DNA of 64,000 nt from Labia minor. Lineage: Eukaryota; Arthropoda; Insecta; Dermaptera; Spongiphoridae. Shown here piece by piece: positions 48,741 to 60,239 of this stretch. A program made the position numbers and the translations under genes. The notes under the pieces were generated by a model, which saw nothing but the letters and a program-made list of their open reading frames with translations, did not search any database and was not told where the DNA came from. The stretch spans positions 42,793,155 to 42,857,154 of the forward strand of contig OY720347.1 in NCBI GenBank assembly GCA_963082975.1, read 5' to 3'. Every line of letters starts with the position of its first letter. Within the stretch, counting starts at the first letter, position 1.

Positions 48741-48984
48741 ACCTATATATGAATTTCTAAAATAAAAATTTTTAAAAATGTAAATATAGAATTAATCAAA
48801 TTTCATTGAATTTTATTTTTCAATCACAAACAAACTTTTTTTGGATCCAACTTTTCTCTTTCTCTCTCTCTCTCTCTGGCTAGCACTCTCAACTCTTACA
48901 TTTATTCTTCTAATTTATAGCCCATATGTGTTTAATTAAAGACAATTTTTTTCCAACAACAAAAGGTGATTAATGAAAATGATG
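48741..48984. other. A+T-rich DNA with a (TC)n tract
   Basis: (TC)n at about 48857-48879. Confidence 0.7.
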
Positions 48985-49070
48985 CCCTTGGGAAAGACCT
49001 AGGCCAGGATTCGATCTTGAGACCTTTTATATTACGAAGCTGTCACTCATTCATCCAACCCACGATTAAT
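48985..49070 (-). repeat. tRNA-like (SINE-type) relic
   Basis: On the minus strand GGTTGGATGAATGAGTGACA is followed after about 30 nt by AGATCGAATCCTGGCC. The spacing and the GATCGAATCC block resemble the A and B boxes of a tRNA-derived promoter. No tail or target duplication is recognised. Confidence 0.4.
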
Positions 49071-50239
49071 TATCTCTAAATTACAATTTATTTTTCACAA
49101 TTTTTAAGCTTTGATATGTATTCCTTTCAGGTTAGAAATTCATATGCTTATATTATATACCTATATTAAGAATAGAAATAGTCTTCACGTGGAATTCATC
49201 AACTCGCTGGACTAATAAATTGGGGGATCATCTTCGATCATTGACTTTTTCAATCTATTAAAAAAATAGAATGGAAAGAGTAGAAAAGAATCTATTCGCT
49301 GTTGTGCTCTGATAATATCAACCTTGATTATGTCATTTTAATTAACAAGTAATAAATTACAAATTAAAATTTTGATAATAGATTAATAACCAGGATTATA
49401 TATCGGGAGAAAAATTAAATACACACACACCAATCTTTAATAAGTTAAAAAAAATAATTAAATTTAAATAATGATCATTCCAATTTATAGATTTCTAATA
49501 AATTATTTAATAGAAATTTTAATTATTTTTAAATTAATTATAAAAAAAGCTTGATTAGTGTTCTAATGAGTTGCTATTTTTCTAATGTTACGATTTCTAA
49601 ATACATAGTCTTTTTTTTCTTAAAGTAATATAGAGATACTTTAATAATAATACTAATATATGTAAATAAATTGAAGTAAATATGCAAATAAAATATTTAT
49701 TTTATTGCTAAGTTCTTTCAATATTATTTATTATAATTTATTGATTTAATTTAATTTTAATGATTTAATCAATTTTCAAATTTTTGAAATCAATAATTAT
49801 TCAACTCTGGACCTCTAAATTCACTATCTTATAACTTTTAACATTTGAATTACAATTGTATAAAAAAAAACATTTGAAAATCTTTTTTTTTAAAGTTAAT
49901 TTTAGGAATTCATATTTTATAATTACTGGCTGATTATTGATTTTTGTTGATCTTTATGATTTTTTTTTATGAAATTATATAAAAAGGAAATAAGAAAATA
50001 TTTAATGAAAAATAGAAAATCAATCATTTTAGTACACTGTAAGTTTACCTTAAAGTGTAAAATTATTCTTCTCTCAAATATTATAGAGAATATTATTTTA
50101 GACAATTATAATTTGCTAAAAAATATGATTAATATCTTACGAATGAATCATTTGTAAATTATAATTTTAATTTACTAATATCCTGTCAAATGTAATCAAT
50201 TAAAAAAAATAATTAATATCTAACTCTACTATTATCATT
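49071..50239. other. A+T-rich DNA without a gene
   Basis: Mixed patch at 49180-49320, then A/T runs. The opposed frames at 49923-50157 are A/T-driven and overlap each other. Confidence 0.55.
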
Positions 50240-50310
50240 CTATAGCAGAATTGGCGAAGGCGAACCTTTTTGAATGTCCATGCCACAAAGTTGTAAAAAG
50301 TCATTACGAA
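50240..50310. repeat. hAT-like end fragment
   Basis: CAGAATTGGCGAAGGCGAAC followed by CTTTTTGAATGTCCATGCC resembles the common hAT terminus CAG..TGGCGAACC...GGCACGC. A related patch lies at 53775-53860. No partner end is identified. Confidence 0.35.
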
Positions 50311-51268
50311 GTTACTAACAATGCCACAATAAAATTGATTTCACTCTCTATCGAGAAAAACTACCATTTCCCCTCAAAATCACAAGTAAAGTATAAAAAG
50401 AAAATGTAGAAAAGAAAAGCTAAAATTGTGTTATGCGACTTGTCTCTTCATATATGTGTTCTTCATTCGAAATGTTGCTTTGTGGAACCATAACTAAATA
50501 CTAATACCTATTATACTAGTAATAATTGTATGTATATAAACCATGGGGCCGTAACCGGAGTTTGGAACCCTGGGACAGTGGATGAGATCCTTAATTAAGT
50601 CAGTAAATGTATGAGTATCATTTATTTAACAAAAAAGAAAAAATTAAGTTAACGTCTAAATTTTTTAAATTCTAACATCTACCTGAAATATTTTCCAAAA
50701 TGAAAATTCAAAATATTATTATATTTGATAAGTTAAAAAGAAATAAATGAAATAATGAAAAAATTATTTATTTATAATATACCTATATGATAGTTTTGTG
50801 TTTTAATATAATTTAAAATGAGTAATTATAACTATTATTAATTGTATTAAATAGTATAATAAATACGTTCTCAGCAAAAAGACAAAATTCAGACCGGACA
50901 TGCAATTCATACTGTTCATGGAACCCAACCCTTAATATTGACATGACACTTATTTTATCCAGCCATTTATTTATTAATCCTAATCTAAACTATGGATTAG
51001 TATAATGAGAACATGCATTCATCGATAGAAGTAGTAGGCAACATCCTGAAAATCCCTAATATCAAAATAATTAAAAGATTAGTCACCCTCTCAATGTAAC
51101 GCATCAAAACCTACCAATTCTAATTACCTTTCCCTCTTCTGCCACCTTTAACCATGCTCATTCATGGTATAGATTTGTTCTGAAATTCCCTGATCTCACT
51201 AAATTATATAATATAGTTTATTACTTTTTAATACAACACCTAATGAATATAATCAAAACATAAAATTA
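50311..51268. other. A+T-rich and mixed DNA without a gene
   Basis: Mixed patches at 50350-50600 and 50880-51200; no open frame or repeat is recognised. Confidence 0.45.
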
Positions 51269-51912
51269 GCTGGAGTGTCTCCACTCGACTATCTCGCAAT
51301 TTGAATTGGATTAAATAACATAATATATTATATTTAAATTAAATTTAATTAATTATAAATTATAAATAATAAATAATAAATATTAAACCAGCGCATGTTT
51401 GGCTTTTTGTTGATGGCACCACGTCACGTGTTGGCGCGTGAGATTTGCAGTGTTAAAAAATTAATTCTGGTAATTTCAGCGAATCAATCAAGCTGAAATT
51501 CTATATATAGCAGTTTTATACAATTATTAATCATGTGAAAAATTATCAAACATATATCTTTATTTTTACGGTCACTTTAGAGGAAAAAAAATCAAAACGT
51601 TGTAGGTAATGACCCTCTTCCGGTTGAGCTACATTTCTCAAAAGTTGATAGAAAACTATGAATTTTGAATAATGTCCATGTACCAAATTTCATCATTCTA
51701 GCTCAAACCGTTTCTGCGTAATCTTGCCTACATACATACACACACACATACAAACATACACACATACACACATACACACACACACACACACACAGACATT
51801 TTTCTCAACCTTAGTGAAAATGATTCAGGAACCTTCAAAACCTATAAAAACATCAAAATCTCAACAGAAAATTTTCGTGATCGCAATACTATCTCTGGCG
51901 AGATAGTAAAAA
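51269..51912 (+). mobile_element. Interspersed element family 2, full-length copy
   Basis: The best-preserved copy. 5' hairpin GAGTG/CACTC, then ACTATCTCGC at 51286-51295 region. A 9-bp hairpin AATTTCAGC/GCTGAAATT is at 51472-51500. The CAAATTTCATCATTCTAG block is followed by a compound (CA)n/(CATA)n tract at about 51726-51794. The 3' hairpin ACTATCTC/GAGATAGT then runs into AAAAA. The frame at 51724-51906 is repeat-derived. Confidence 0.9.
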
Positions 51913-52417
51913 TAAATAAATTTAATTATACTATTATGTATGTTAAAATTTACTTGTAATATTACATATACATTTTGAAATTAATAAAGTTTTACTTTTT
52001 TAAAATGTGACATGCTAAATTAATAACGACGATTACTTAGTGACTTATTTAGTGACATGAATGTAGATCATTTTATCATCACCAGAGATGGAGAAAATAA
52101 TCAAGAATTCAAATCAACATCCAGTAGCAGGAACCATGATTAAAACTTGAAATAAAAGTAAAACTAAGAGATTAAATAATAAAATTTTAAAATAAATAAA
52201 TTTAAATTGAATTACAAATTAATAATTCCAAATACTGACCTTGGAGTTAATAAAAGGTTGATATTTCTCGTAGATTATAAATAGATCAATTCGAAGACTT
52301 GAATTGGTGTCCCATCTTTTTGGTCTAGTCTAGATAAATAAGAAATTAAATAAAATTAGATAATATTTATAACAACGAAATGAAAAAATATATAAAAATA
52401 AATAAATAACATTAAAT
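51913..52417. other. A+T-rich DNA without a gene
   Basis: Mixed patch at 52080-52350; otherwise A/T-rich. Confidence 0.5.
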
Positions 52418-52972
52418 AAGTTGACCTGTGGCCAGGCGCAGAACCGACCGACGGTTTGAAGTATATTAATTTCCAGCTAACAATTTCAAATAATTTTAAT
52501 ATATCTATTAATGCAATAAAAACAGATAAATATTTTTAATTTTATTTTATTTATAATATATAAGTAAGAGCTTGGCTGTGACTTCATATAATTTTAAATT
52601 AAGAAAAAACTAATGAAGATGATTTTTCTCGAGGATGAAACCATGAAGTGCATGATTCGTGGAGATATGTAAAAAATCTCCTCATGTGAAATTTGGTTTA
52701 AAAATAACCCTTCCCTTCCTAACGTAGATCGCTAATACTACCACTTCCGGTTTCCGGATTTACACCAAAAGTTGATCAATTCATCATACTGATGCATTAA
52801 GTAAATATACCAAATTTCATCAAAATCCGTTGAGCCGTTCAAGCTATACACATCTATACGGAAGGACGGACGGACGGACGGACAGACATCATGCTAAAAA
52901 TATTTTTTTCTGTTAAGAAAATGCTTGATTCGTGGAGATATGTAAAAATCTCTTACTATAGTCGGTCGGTAA
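52418..52972 (+). mobile_element. Interspersed element family 1, both ends present
   Basis: Starts AAGTTGACCTGTGGCCAGG and ACCGACCGACGGTTTG, ends GTCGGTCGGTAA at 52972. (CGGA)n at 52859-52882. The inner module has a perfect GGAGAT/ATCTCC stem. The outer module lost about 40 bp between AAATCTC and TTACTATAG. The GACGTCA block is also shortened. Confidence 0.85.
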
Positions 52973-54349
52973 TTAAAAGACAAAAACAGATTAAAAAATT
53001 TCAAATATTTTAAACGAACAGGAATTAAAAAAATATTTATTTATGCTTTTCTATTTGTTAAAAAAAGAATAATAATAAAGGCATATTATTTATTATTAAA
53101 TTATTATTAAATATTAACATTAAATAAAATACTGACTGTCTTTAATTGAAATTAATTAATAAAAATAAATTCTCAAAAAAAGTGTAACTAATGATGACAG
53201 TGGTGTAAAAAAGCCCACAATGAGGGGGCTCCACACGTTATTTTCAAACTATTAGTCGCGAGTTCAGCTCCAAAATATGAGATTGATAATTTTTGTGTTT
53301 AATAAATTGAACAGAAAAACTTAAAAATGACGAAGAAATATATTGGTACATATAAAAAAATGTTTAGAATGTTTACACATTAAAAATATTTTAATTTTTC
53401 CTATCCGTGAAATAAATGAATAATAATTTTTTTATATAATTTTTCTCTTTAGTTTTATTTAATAAAATTATATTTTAAAATATTATGTGTTGCACAACTC
53501 CAAAAAATTTTAATCATAAATATTTTTCATGTACAAAAAAATTTGAAAATTACTAATATTCATGATTTAGGTTTATATCTTACAAATAAACTGTAGTGTC
53601 TCATTCAAAATGTACAATATGCCGATTTTGGTTGTACAAGTAAGATAGATAGATATTCATATTTATATCATAAATTATAAAATAATTGTGGATTGTTAAA
53701 TTTTAATTAAAATATGTATTTTTCTTTTGGAAAAAGTTAGGATTATTCATAAATTAACTTTTTCTTTGTGTGTGTCATTAAATTTTTAAACGTTCTCCTT
53801 TTGGCACGCCTGTCATAGGTTCGTCATCTCTATTCTATATAATTGTCTCTATTAAAACACTGAATTTTGAGAAATTTCCATTTTCTTTTTATCATAACTT
53901 GTTTAGATTCAGATGTATAGTTTGTGAATTTAAAAGGTGTGGCCTAATATTTATTAAAATGATGATTAGAAATATTTTTTCGGTATAGGTCACATATGTT
54001 ATAAATTAAAAATTAATTGAATTTTTTTTAATACGACAGTTCTTTAATGAAATGCTCTTTTATTTGATTGATTCCTTCGTCTTGAGATAAGAAAAAAAAA
54101 CAGCCCAAAATGGTTAAATTTTAATTGAATATTCAAATTTGTGAATCATTTTTTAGTTATTTATTTAAATGATAGGAAAATTTTATTTTTAAAAATTTTA
54201 GGATTATTATTTTTTATTTTAATATAAAAAAAATGTTAAATTTTATATTATGATGGAGAGTTTTTGTTTTGGTTTTTAATTTATAATTTATTATTATTAT
54301 ACATAAATTAATTTTTAGATTGTTCTGTTCTATTTATTTATTATATTAT
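52973..54349. other. A+T-rich DNA with tRNA-like and hAT-like scraps
   Basis: At 53190-53290 TAGTCGCGAGTTCAGCTCC resembles a SINE B-box region. At 53775-53860 the minus strand reads GATGACGAACCTATGACAGG and then CGTGCC, like a hAT end. Neither has a clear second end. The rest is A/T-rich. Confidence 0.4.
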
Positions 54350-54720
54350 AATAATGTTCATCTTGGTCTTTAGGCGTTAATGACGTATCAACTAGGAGGC
54401 GGTCTTAAACAAAATATTTAGATTCTTGGTTGGTCTTTAATAAGATGCTCTTGAAATCTTTTCATCGATTTGTAGATTGGATTGTTGTTATCCCAGTATG
54501 GCTGTTGTATTAAAGAGAATATAAATGATCACTGTGATGATGAATCCGAGATAAGATGGAAAAATAAAGCGAGCCTTGTTCTTGGAAGAGAAGAATGATG
54601 GGGAGACCTGGAAGAATCAAAAGAAAGCAAAAGTGAAACTCCGAATGATGAAATTATTTTAGAATTAATTTGTTGAGGTTAATGCAAGATAATTACTATC
54701 GATTCTAAGAAGACTTAAGC
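54350..54720. other. Moderately G+C-richer patch
   Basis: Complex DNA (GGCGTTAATGACGTATCAAC, GATCACTGTGATGATGAATC) without an open frame. Possible non-coding element. Confidence 0.3.
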
Positions 54721-54966
54721 TTCTTAAGTAAATATGTATTTAATACAAATAACATTTCATTATATAAATTATTATTTTATTTTGTAACAATATTTTCATA
54801 TCCGAGTGGAAAATGTAATAAAAATAAATCTTATTTGATGATATGTAAGTTATACAAATTTAATTTAGATAAAAAGGAGATAATTCTAAGAGAGATAGAG
54901 AGAGAGAGAGAAATAATGTAAATAAATATGGCAAAAGAAAAAAATAATTAATAAATGAAAATTGAG
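54721..54966. other. A+T-rich DNA with (GA)n
   Basis: (GAGATA)/(GA)n at about 54890-54911. Confidence 0.7.
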
Positions 54967-54974
54967 CTATAGTT

Positions 54975-55268
54975 GAAGGCAACACAGGGTGAGAGACTAG
55001 CGCCGCCGACTCACATTCTCCTGGTCCCGGGTTCAAGTCCCGGGCCTGGCAATGGAATTTCTCTAGCTGGGGTCTATGGGAAGGTGTCAACCCAGCCTCC
55101 GAGTTCAACATTGGGAAGCTACTTGATAAAAAGTAGCGCCTCCGATCAAGAAAATCAAGATAGAGGTTGATAGGACCCGTTCTACTGATCATAGGACACT
55201 TAATTGATATAACCGAATTGATAGGCGTTGTCCTTCCGTAGGACGTACAAGTCAGAGATTTTTTTGAC
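54975..55268 (+). mobile_element. tRNA-derived SINE with perfect target duplication
   Basis: Flanked by CTATAGTT at 54967-54974 and 55269-55276. The head has a B box GGTTCAAGTCC at 55030-55040 set in a perfect T-arm-like stem (CCCGGG/CCCGGG at 55026-55044). A plausible A-box region, AAGGCAACACAGGGTGAG, is about 40 nt upstream. The body continues for about 220 bp and includes a GTCCT/AGGAC hairpin near 55228-55242. It ends in a short T run (55258-55265). Frames crossing it on both strands are artefacts. The source tRNA is not identified. Confidence 0.85.
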
Positions 55269-55276
55269 CTATAGTT

Positions 55277-56183
55277 AAAAATAATTATAAAAAAAAAATG
55301 AGAATATACTTAAAATAAAATAAATAATTATAATAAATTATTATTTATTAATAGATTATAATATATAAACATTCAGTTTAATTTTAATAATTTATTATTT
55401 TAAACATTCATATCTTACTTTTAATTATATTTTTTTGCAAAATTCAATTTTTCATAATAAAATAGATTAGTTATGAATTTAGTAAGAAAAAGATATACAA
55501 ATAAAAATACTAAAATAATGAGTTCTAAATGTAAATATAAACAATATTTCTGATTATAATAGATGAATACTATTAAATAACTATTGGAAATTTTTATTAC
55601 TTTTAATTATATAAATTTATTTTTTGAATTTGGTGAGGTTTAAACCCTCGTTCTCTCAAGTTCACACATTAACTCAACATTAACTCCTGTTAAGTTATAC
55701 TTGAATTAATTTAGTTAATTGTAAAAAAAACATAGTTATAAATCTTAAATCAAGAGGATATCGCTTTTATTTGATAATATCTTTGTTTTTTAACGGAGAA
55801 TCATACTAATTAAGTATTTAGAAGTATTTATAAATGCATTATTAAAAGTTAATAAAAAAAAAATCTAAAATATACATATAATAAATAAATACTTATAAAT
55901 ATAATATATAATAAGATGAAATAGAGTAAAATATAATTAGAATATAATAAAATGAAATAAATATAAAATGACAAAACTATAGTAGTACTAAAGATCAATT
56001 CAAATACATTAGTTAATTCAATTTAAAAATATTGTAAGTTAATTAATTAATATATACCTAATAATAATAATTATAATTTTTTTCATTCTTTGTTTAATTA
56101 ATTTTGGTAAAGACTTTGATTTAATAATATGAAATATATTTTTATTTCTAATTATAGGTTGTTTTTTTATAATAAGTAATTTT
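55277..56183. other. A+T-rich DNA with a tRNA-like scrap
   Basis: At 55625-55700 the minus strand carries GTTAATGTGTGAACTTGAGA and then CGAGGGTTTAAACCTCACC, tRNA-like. The rest is A/T-rich. Confidence 0.45.
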
Positions 56184-56220
56184 TTTACCGACCGACGATA
56201 GTAAGGGAGGTATTGTTTTT
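56184..56220 (-). repeat. Family 1 3'-end scrap
   Basis: Only about 35 bp, TTACCGACCGACGATAG through GGTATTGTTTTT, the last part of the element as read on the minus strand, preceded there by nothing else of family 1. Confidence 0.8.
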
Positions 56221-56687
56221 AAAAACAATTACTTCTTAACTTCTACCTAAACCATCTTTTTCATCAATCTCATAAATAAGAGATCATAACTTTAATTTTA
56301 TACCAGTGAACAAATAAATATATATTTACTTGAATTTCTTAAAAATGATTTTACAATATTTTTTTTTCTTTTACTTTCACCTAACGCCCAGTGTTAATTT
56401 TATAAAATGACCTTCTATTAAACCTCTTAAACTAATTATTCCTCGCCCCCCTCTTTTCGTGACTACAAAAGACGATAAACGTACTTTGAGAATTACAATT
56501 TTCATAGAAATCCAGTTCAATTAAACAAAATATAAATAAATAATATAAATTTAGTTAATAGAATAGAATATATAAATATATATAAAAATATCAATTTTTT
56601 ACTATGAAGTTTTAATATTATTTTGAAAAATAAATATTTATTTCATGTATAATTTCTATTTATTTATATATTTATGTTTGAATTTTT
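56221..56687. other. A+T-rich DNA without a gene
   Basis: Short mixed patch at 56390-56470; otherwise A/T runs. Confidence 0.5.
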
Positions 56688-56695
56688 GTTTAAAC

Positions 56696-57031
56696 CATAG
56701 GTTCCCAAATTTTTTTGTGCCGTAGACCCCTTGCCAAGGTTTTCCATGTTTTTCAGGTTTGGGTAGACCCCCTAAAAAAAATTTTAACTTTTTTTTAGAG
56801 CCTTATTGAAAAATCAATAATGTTTTAAGAGCCAGGTCGGAAAAACAATTTACCTTTTTTTTTAGAGCCATATTAAATTGAATTATAAGATAGTATAATA
56901 TAAGTAAATAGGATATCATAGACCCCCATTTTCATTTCATGGACCCCAAATTTTTTTATTCGCTGCCGTAGACCCCTTGCAGGTTGCCATAGACCACATG
57001 GGGTCGAAATAGACCACTTTGGGAACTCCTG
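56696..57031. mobile_element. hAT-type miniature element (336 bp)
   Basis: Ends CATAGGTTCCCAAA and, read inward from the right, CAGGAGTTCCCAAA, with an 8-bp duplication differing at one base (GTTTAAAC at 56688-56695, GTTTAAAA at 57032-57039). Repeated TAGACCCC motifs lie inside. No transposase. Confidence 0.85.
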
Positions 57032-57100
57032 GTTTAAAATATAATATATCGTTATATAAAATGAATCATATTTTCAAATTTTGAAAGAAATTAATTGAAT

Positions 57101-57267
57101 TTTTACTTTCCCGCATACTTCGTATAAGGGAAGTATTGGAATCGTCAAAAATTTCGACTTCGAGATTTCGATAGATCTTGACGTTTTAGACCTCCCTGAG
57201 TCGGAAAATACCATTTTTCGAATTATGTCTGTGTGTATGTATGTATGTATGTATGTATGTATGTATG

Positions 57268-57298
<31 letters not shown>

Positions 57299-57741
57299 TG
57301 TCTGTAAGCAAATTTACTCAAAAACTAATCAAGCTAGGACTTCGAAATTTGGTACACCGATATTATTCACAGTTTGTAGATTTCTATCAAAATTTCGTCA
57401 AAATCGGTTAACCGGAAGTGGTACTTTACCTACACTGGTTGCGTTTACCTTTCAAGTAAAGTACCAGTTTGCTTCGAGATATTTGCTTCATATTTTGTAT
57501 ATAGATTTAAAAATATAAAAAAAATTGAGATACCAAATTTCATCATGATCTGACTACCGGAAGTGACATTTTACCTATACAAGTAGCGTTTCTTTTTTAC
57601 CGACCGACGATAGTAAGGGAGGTATTGTTTTCACACCAAAATTGGATATTTTTAGGTACCAAGTTTACACATTCTAAATATTCATTCACAACTCTTTATA
57701 CCTATTTATTTGCGGGAAAGTCTAGGAGAGGACACTCCCGC
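57101..57741 (-). mobile_element. Interspersed element family 3 (relative of family 2)
   Basis: On the minus strand it starts GCGGGAGTGTCCTCTCCTAG followed by ACTTTCCCGC, and ends GCGGGAAAGTAAAA, so both ends carry ACTTTCCCGC in inverted order. The end includes the hairpin ATACTTC/GAAGTAT. (ATGT)n occupies about 57233-57296. The CGAAATTTGGTA and TTAACCGGAAGTGG blocks have the same order and spacing as in family 2. A second ACCGGAAGTG block is at about 57556. The frame at 57225-57518 is repeat-derived. Confidence 0.8.
57597..57644 (-). repeat. Family 1 3'-end scrap inside family 3
   Basis: TTACCGACCGACGATAG through TTTTCACACCAAA, about 45 bp, sits inside the family 3 element. There is no obvious target duplication. 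Confidence 0.8.
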
Positions 57742-58125
57742 TTATTTATATAAGTATAAAGTATAGGCAATTTATGCATACAAGTAAAACAAGACATTTC
57801 ATCAAAAATAAAAAACTGAGATTAATTAATAAATAATTTAATAATAATAATAAAAATAATCATAATAAATAAAAAAAAATAGATAAATATAGAATTTTAA
57901 ATTAGAAGGGCAATGTAAATTTAACATAAGGTAGGTGTGTGATTGTTGCCTTATAAAACTATTGGTATTTGATTGCACCACAAAGCTAAATAATTATCTT
58001 ATTTAGAAAAATAATATGTCAATGTATAAAATGTATATGTGTGTAACAACAACATGCATTTTTTCTATACGGTATTACTTAAATAAAAGATTCTAATTAA
58101 GATTTTTTCTCCTTTCCTAGGAGCA
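57742..58125. other. A+T-rich DNA
   Basis: (ATA)n-like tract near 57840-57870; no gene. Confidence 0.6.
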
Positions 58126-59120
58126 TAATTCTTAAGAAGGTCTCGTTCTGTTGTATTTCACAGCCATATTATGATTGTCCTGTGAGCAACGGAATGCGAG
58201 TGACGCGTTCCAATTCGTGGCACAGCAATCACGAATTCTTTCCATGAGTTGGTGGTGATAGGTGACATATCGCCAATGGAGTTGCCCGTAGGGCAGTAAT
58301 CGTTTTCTTGTTCGTGTATCTCTCTAGTACCTCTAGGAACAGGTTCGTTTGGTGGGCGAGGGCTGGCGCAGTCCAACGGTTGCCCCGTGATCGACTGGCT
58401 CGCGTGTCTGGGCGTTGTTAGTCAGAGGCGGTCGCCGGTAGCCACTGATGAAAATGCTACCTGAATTGAAGAAAGCACGTGTGCACCCTTGCACGCACAG
58501 TTAAGCACCCCAGCAACGAGCTGTCCATCTCCGAGGATCATGCCATTTGCAGATCAGGTGCCAACAGGAAACGGCTCTGACGTAATCCGAAATCGAAATT
58601 GGCCTCTGCAAACGCAGCCTTTTCATTGATTGGATTCAATTACTTAAAAAGGATGCAGTATTTACTGGATCAGCTCGGACATTTCCTAAAGTCGTTCACA
58701 ATATATATTCTTAAACCCACGCTTGCACATTCCACTCAAGTTGGAGGACCGGGGCCCATCCCATCGGCCTCGGGGGGCCCAAAACAGAATGCTTTTTCTA
58801 ATCAACGATAAACATTGACCTCCCTGTTAGGATTTAATAAAAAAAAAGGATTCTTTCATTAGAATAATTTAAAAATAGTTCTTCCAAATTATATCATCTG
58901 TCAGATACCGGAGGTGACAATTCCTTAGTCACGTACCCTTATTGGACTCAATCTCATTAAAAGTTTTGCCTTCAATTTTTAAAATTCAAAACCATCTTCA
59001 TGATTGTACCTTTTTCCAAATTTGTTCAAGAGGTGTTTTTCTTTTATGATTAAGCACTAAAAAAGAGGGTGGAGGTTCATCATCAGACAGGCGAAAGAAA
59101 ATACCAGAGATGCTGAAGAG
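58126..59120. other. Prominent G+C-richer island
   Basis: The most complex stretch of the window at 58150-58620, near-balanced in composition, with a CACGTG E-box near 58478 and GGCGGTCGCCGGTAGCC at 58427-58443. The minus frame at 58158-58376 (ending NSWKEFVIAVPRIGTRHSHS and further) and the plus frame at 58599-58811 match no family. A smaller rich patch lies at 58895-59110. Either a strong conserved non-coding element or an untranslated exon; rRNA and snRNA were considered and not recognised. Confidence 0.4.
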
Positions 59121-60239
59121 AGAATTTTAAACACTCCAAAAATTTATATAAATGCTGACTAATCATTCAAAGAGTGAGTTAAAAAATAATTAAAAATAAA
59201 TAAAGAATAATGTACGCGTGAGAAAAAATAATGTTTAGTTTTAACTGTTGTGTTTTTTAACATGCAAGTCTTTTGATCAATTATATTGTTAAAATTTAAA
59301 AAAAAAATGATTAAAATTTTATTTAAAAGAAAAATCATAATTATAAGTTAATGTATTATATAATAATTTAAAATAAAAATTATTTTATCTTGTTCCAATG
59401 AAATTAGTAACAAATCAATGATAATTAGTTGGAAAAAATATGTATTCCCATAAACATCACAATACATTTATTTTAATAAAAATCTAAAAAAATCATGAAT
59501 AAAGAATTTTAATATCAACGGAAATATTTATAATTAATAACATAAATTGAAATATATAATAATCATTGCATAGATCCTAGAAGTCAAAATTTAAAACAAT
59601 CATATAATTAAAAAAATATAAAATTTAAAAATAAAAAAAAAAAAGAAATAAAAAGGCTGGATTTTTATGTTGTTTTAAGAGGAGAATTTCTTTAAAGTAT
59701 TATATAATCACATATATTACTTAGCTATGCTTGTTTATATTGTATATTTTTCTTTAATAGTTTAACAAAATTTAAAATTAAATGAAACCTAAAATTTCGA
59801 AATTGTTTTAAATTACAAAAGAACGAGGATTTTTTTCAAAAATCAAATAAGGTATTTAACATTTAATCTATAATTACAGCTTTGTAGCATTTTTTAAAAA
59901 ACTTTTCTCTCTATATTATTCATATATAACACAGATCATTGGTTTAACAATAATTTCCTTTTATTATTATGTATATAAACCATATTTTACATTAACGGTA
60001 TACCTACCAGAAAATCCTTACAGAAATAAATCGATCCAAAGTTTATTATTTGGAAAATATATATATACACTCTTAAGTATATTTAAATCATAATATTAAA
60101 TATTGATGAAAAATCTTATGACTTCCTCAAACATGTCCATTAGATTAATAGCTATAGTTAATATTTACTTGTTTGCTAACATAAGATTAATTAAATCGAA
60201 TTTAATATTTCCTAATTACACACTTTGGTTAGATCCAAA
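59121..60239. other. A+T-rich DNA without a gene
   Basis: A/T runs only. Confidence 0.65.

Noticed and set aside
49923-50157. Overlapping opposed frames of about 60 codons
   Set aside because: A/T-driven, Ile/Lys/Asn-rich, no family resemblance.
54860-55192. 110-codon minus frame and a plus frame across the same place
   Set aside because: They lie within or across the SINE, which explains the sequence fully.
57233-57296. Regular short repeats as a CRISPR array
   Set aside because: A simple (ATGT)n microsatellite with no spacers, in eukaryotic DNA.
58126-58620. Ribosomal or spliceosomal RNA gene
   Set aside because: No recognisable conserved rRNA or snRNA block; composition alone prompted the idea.
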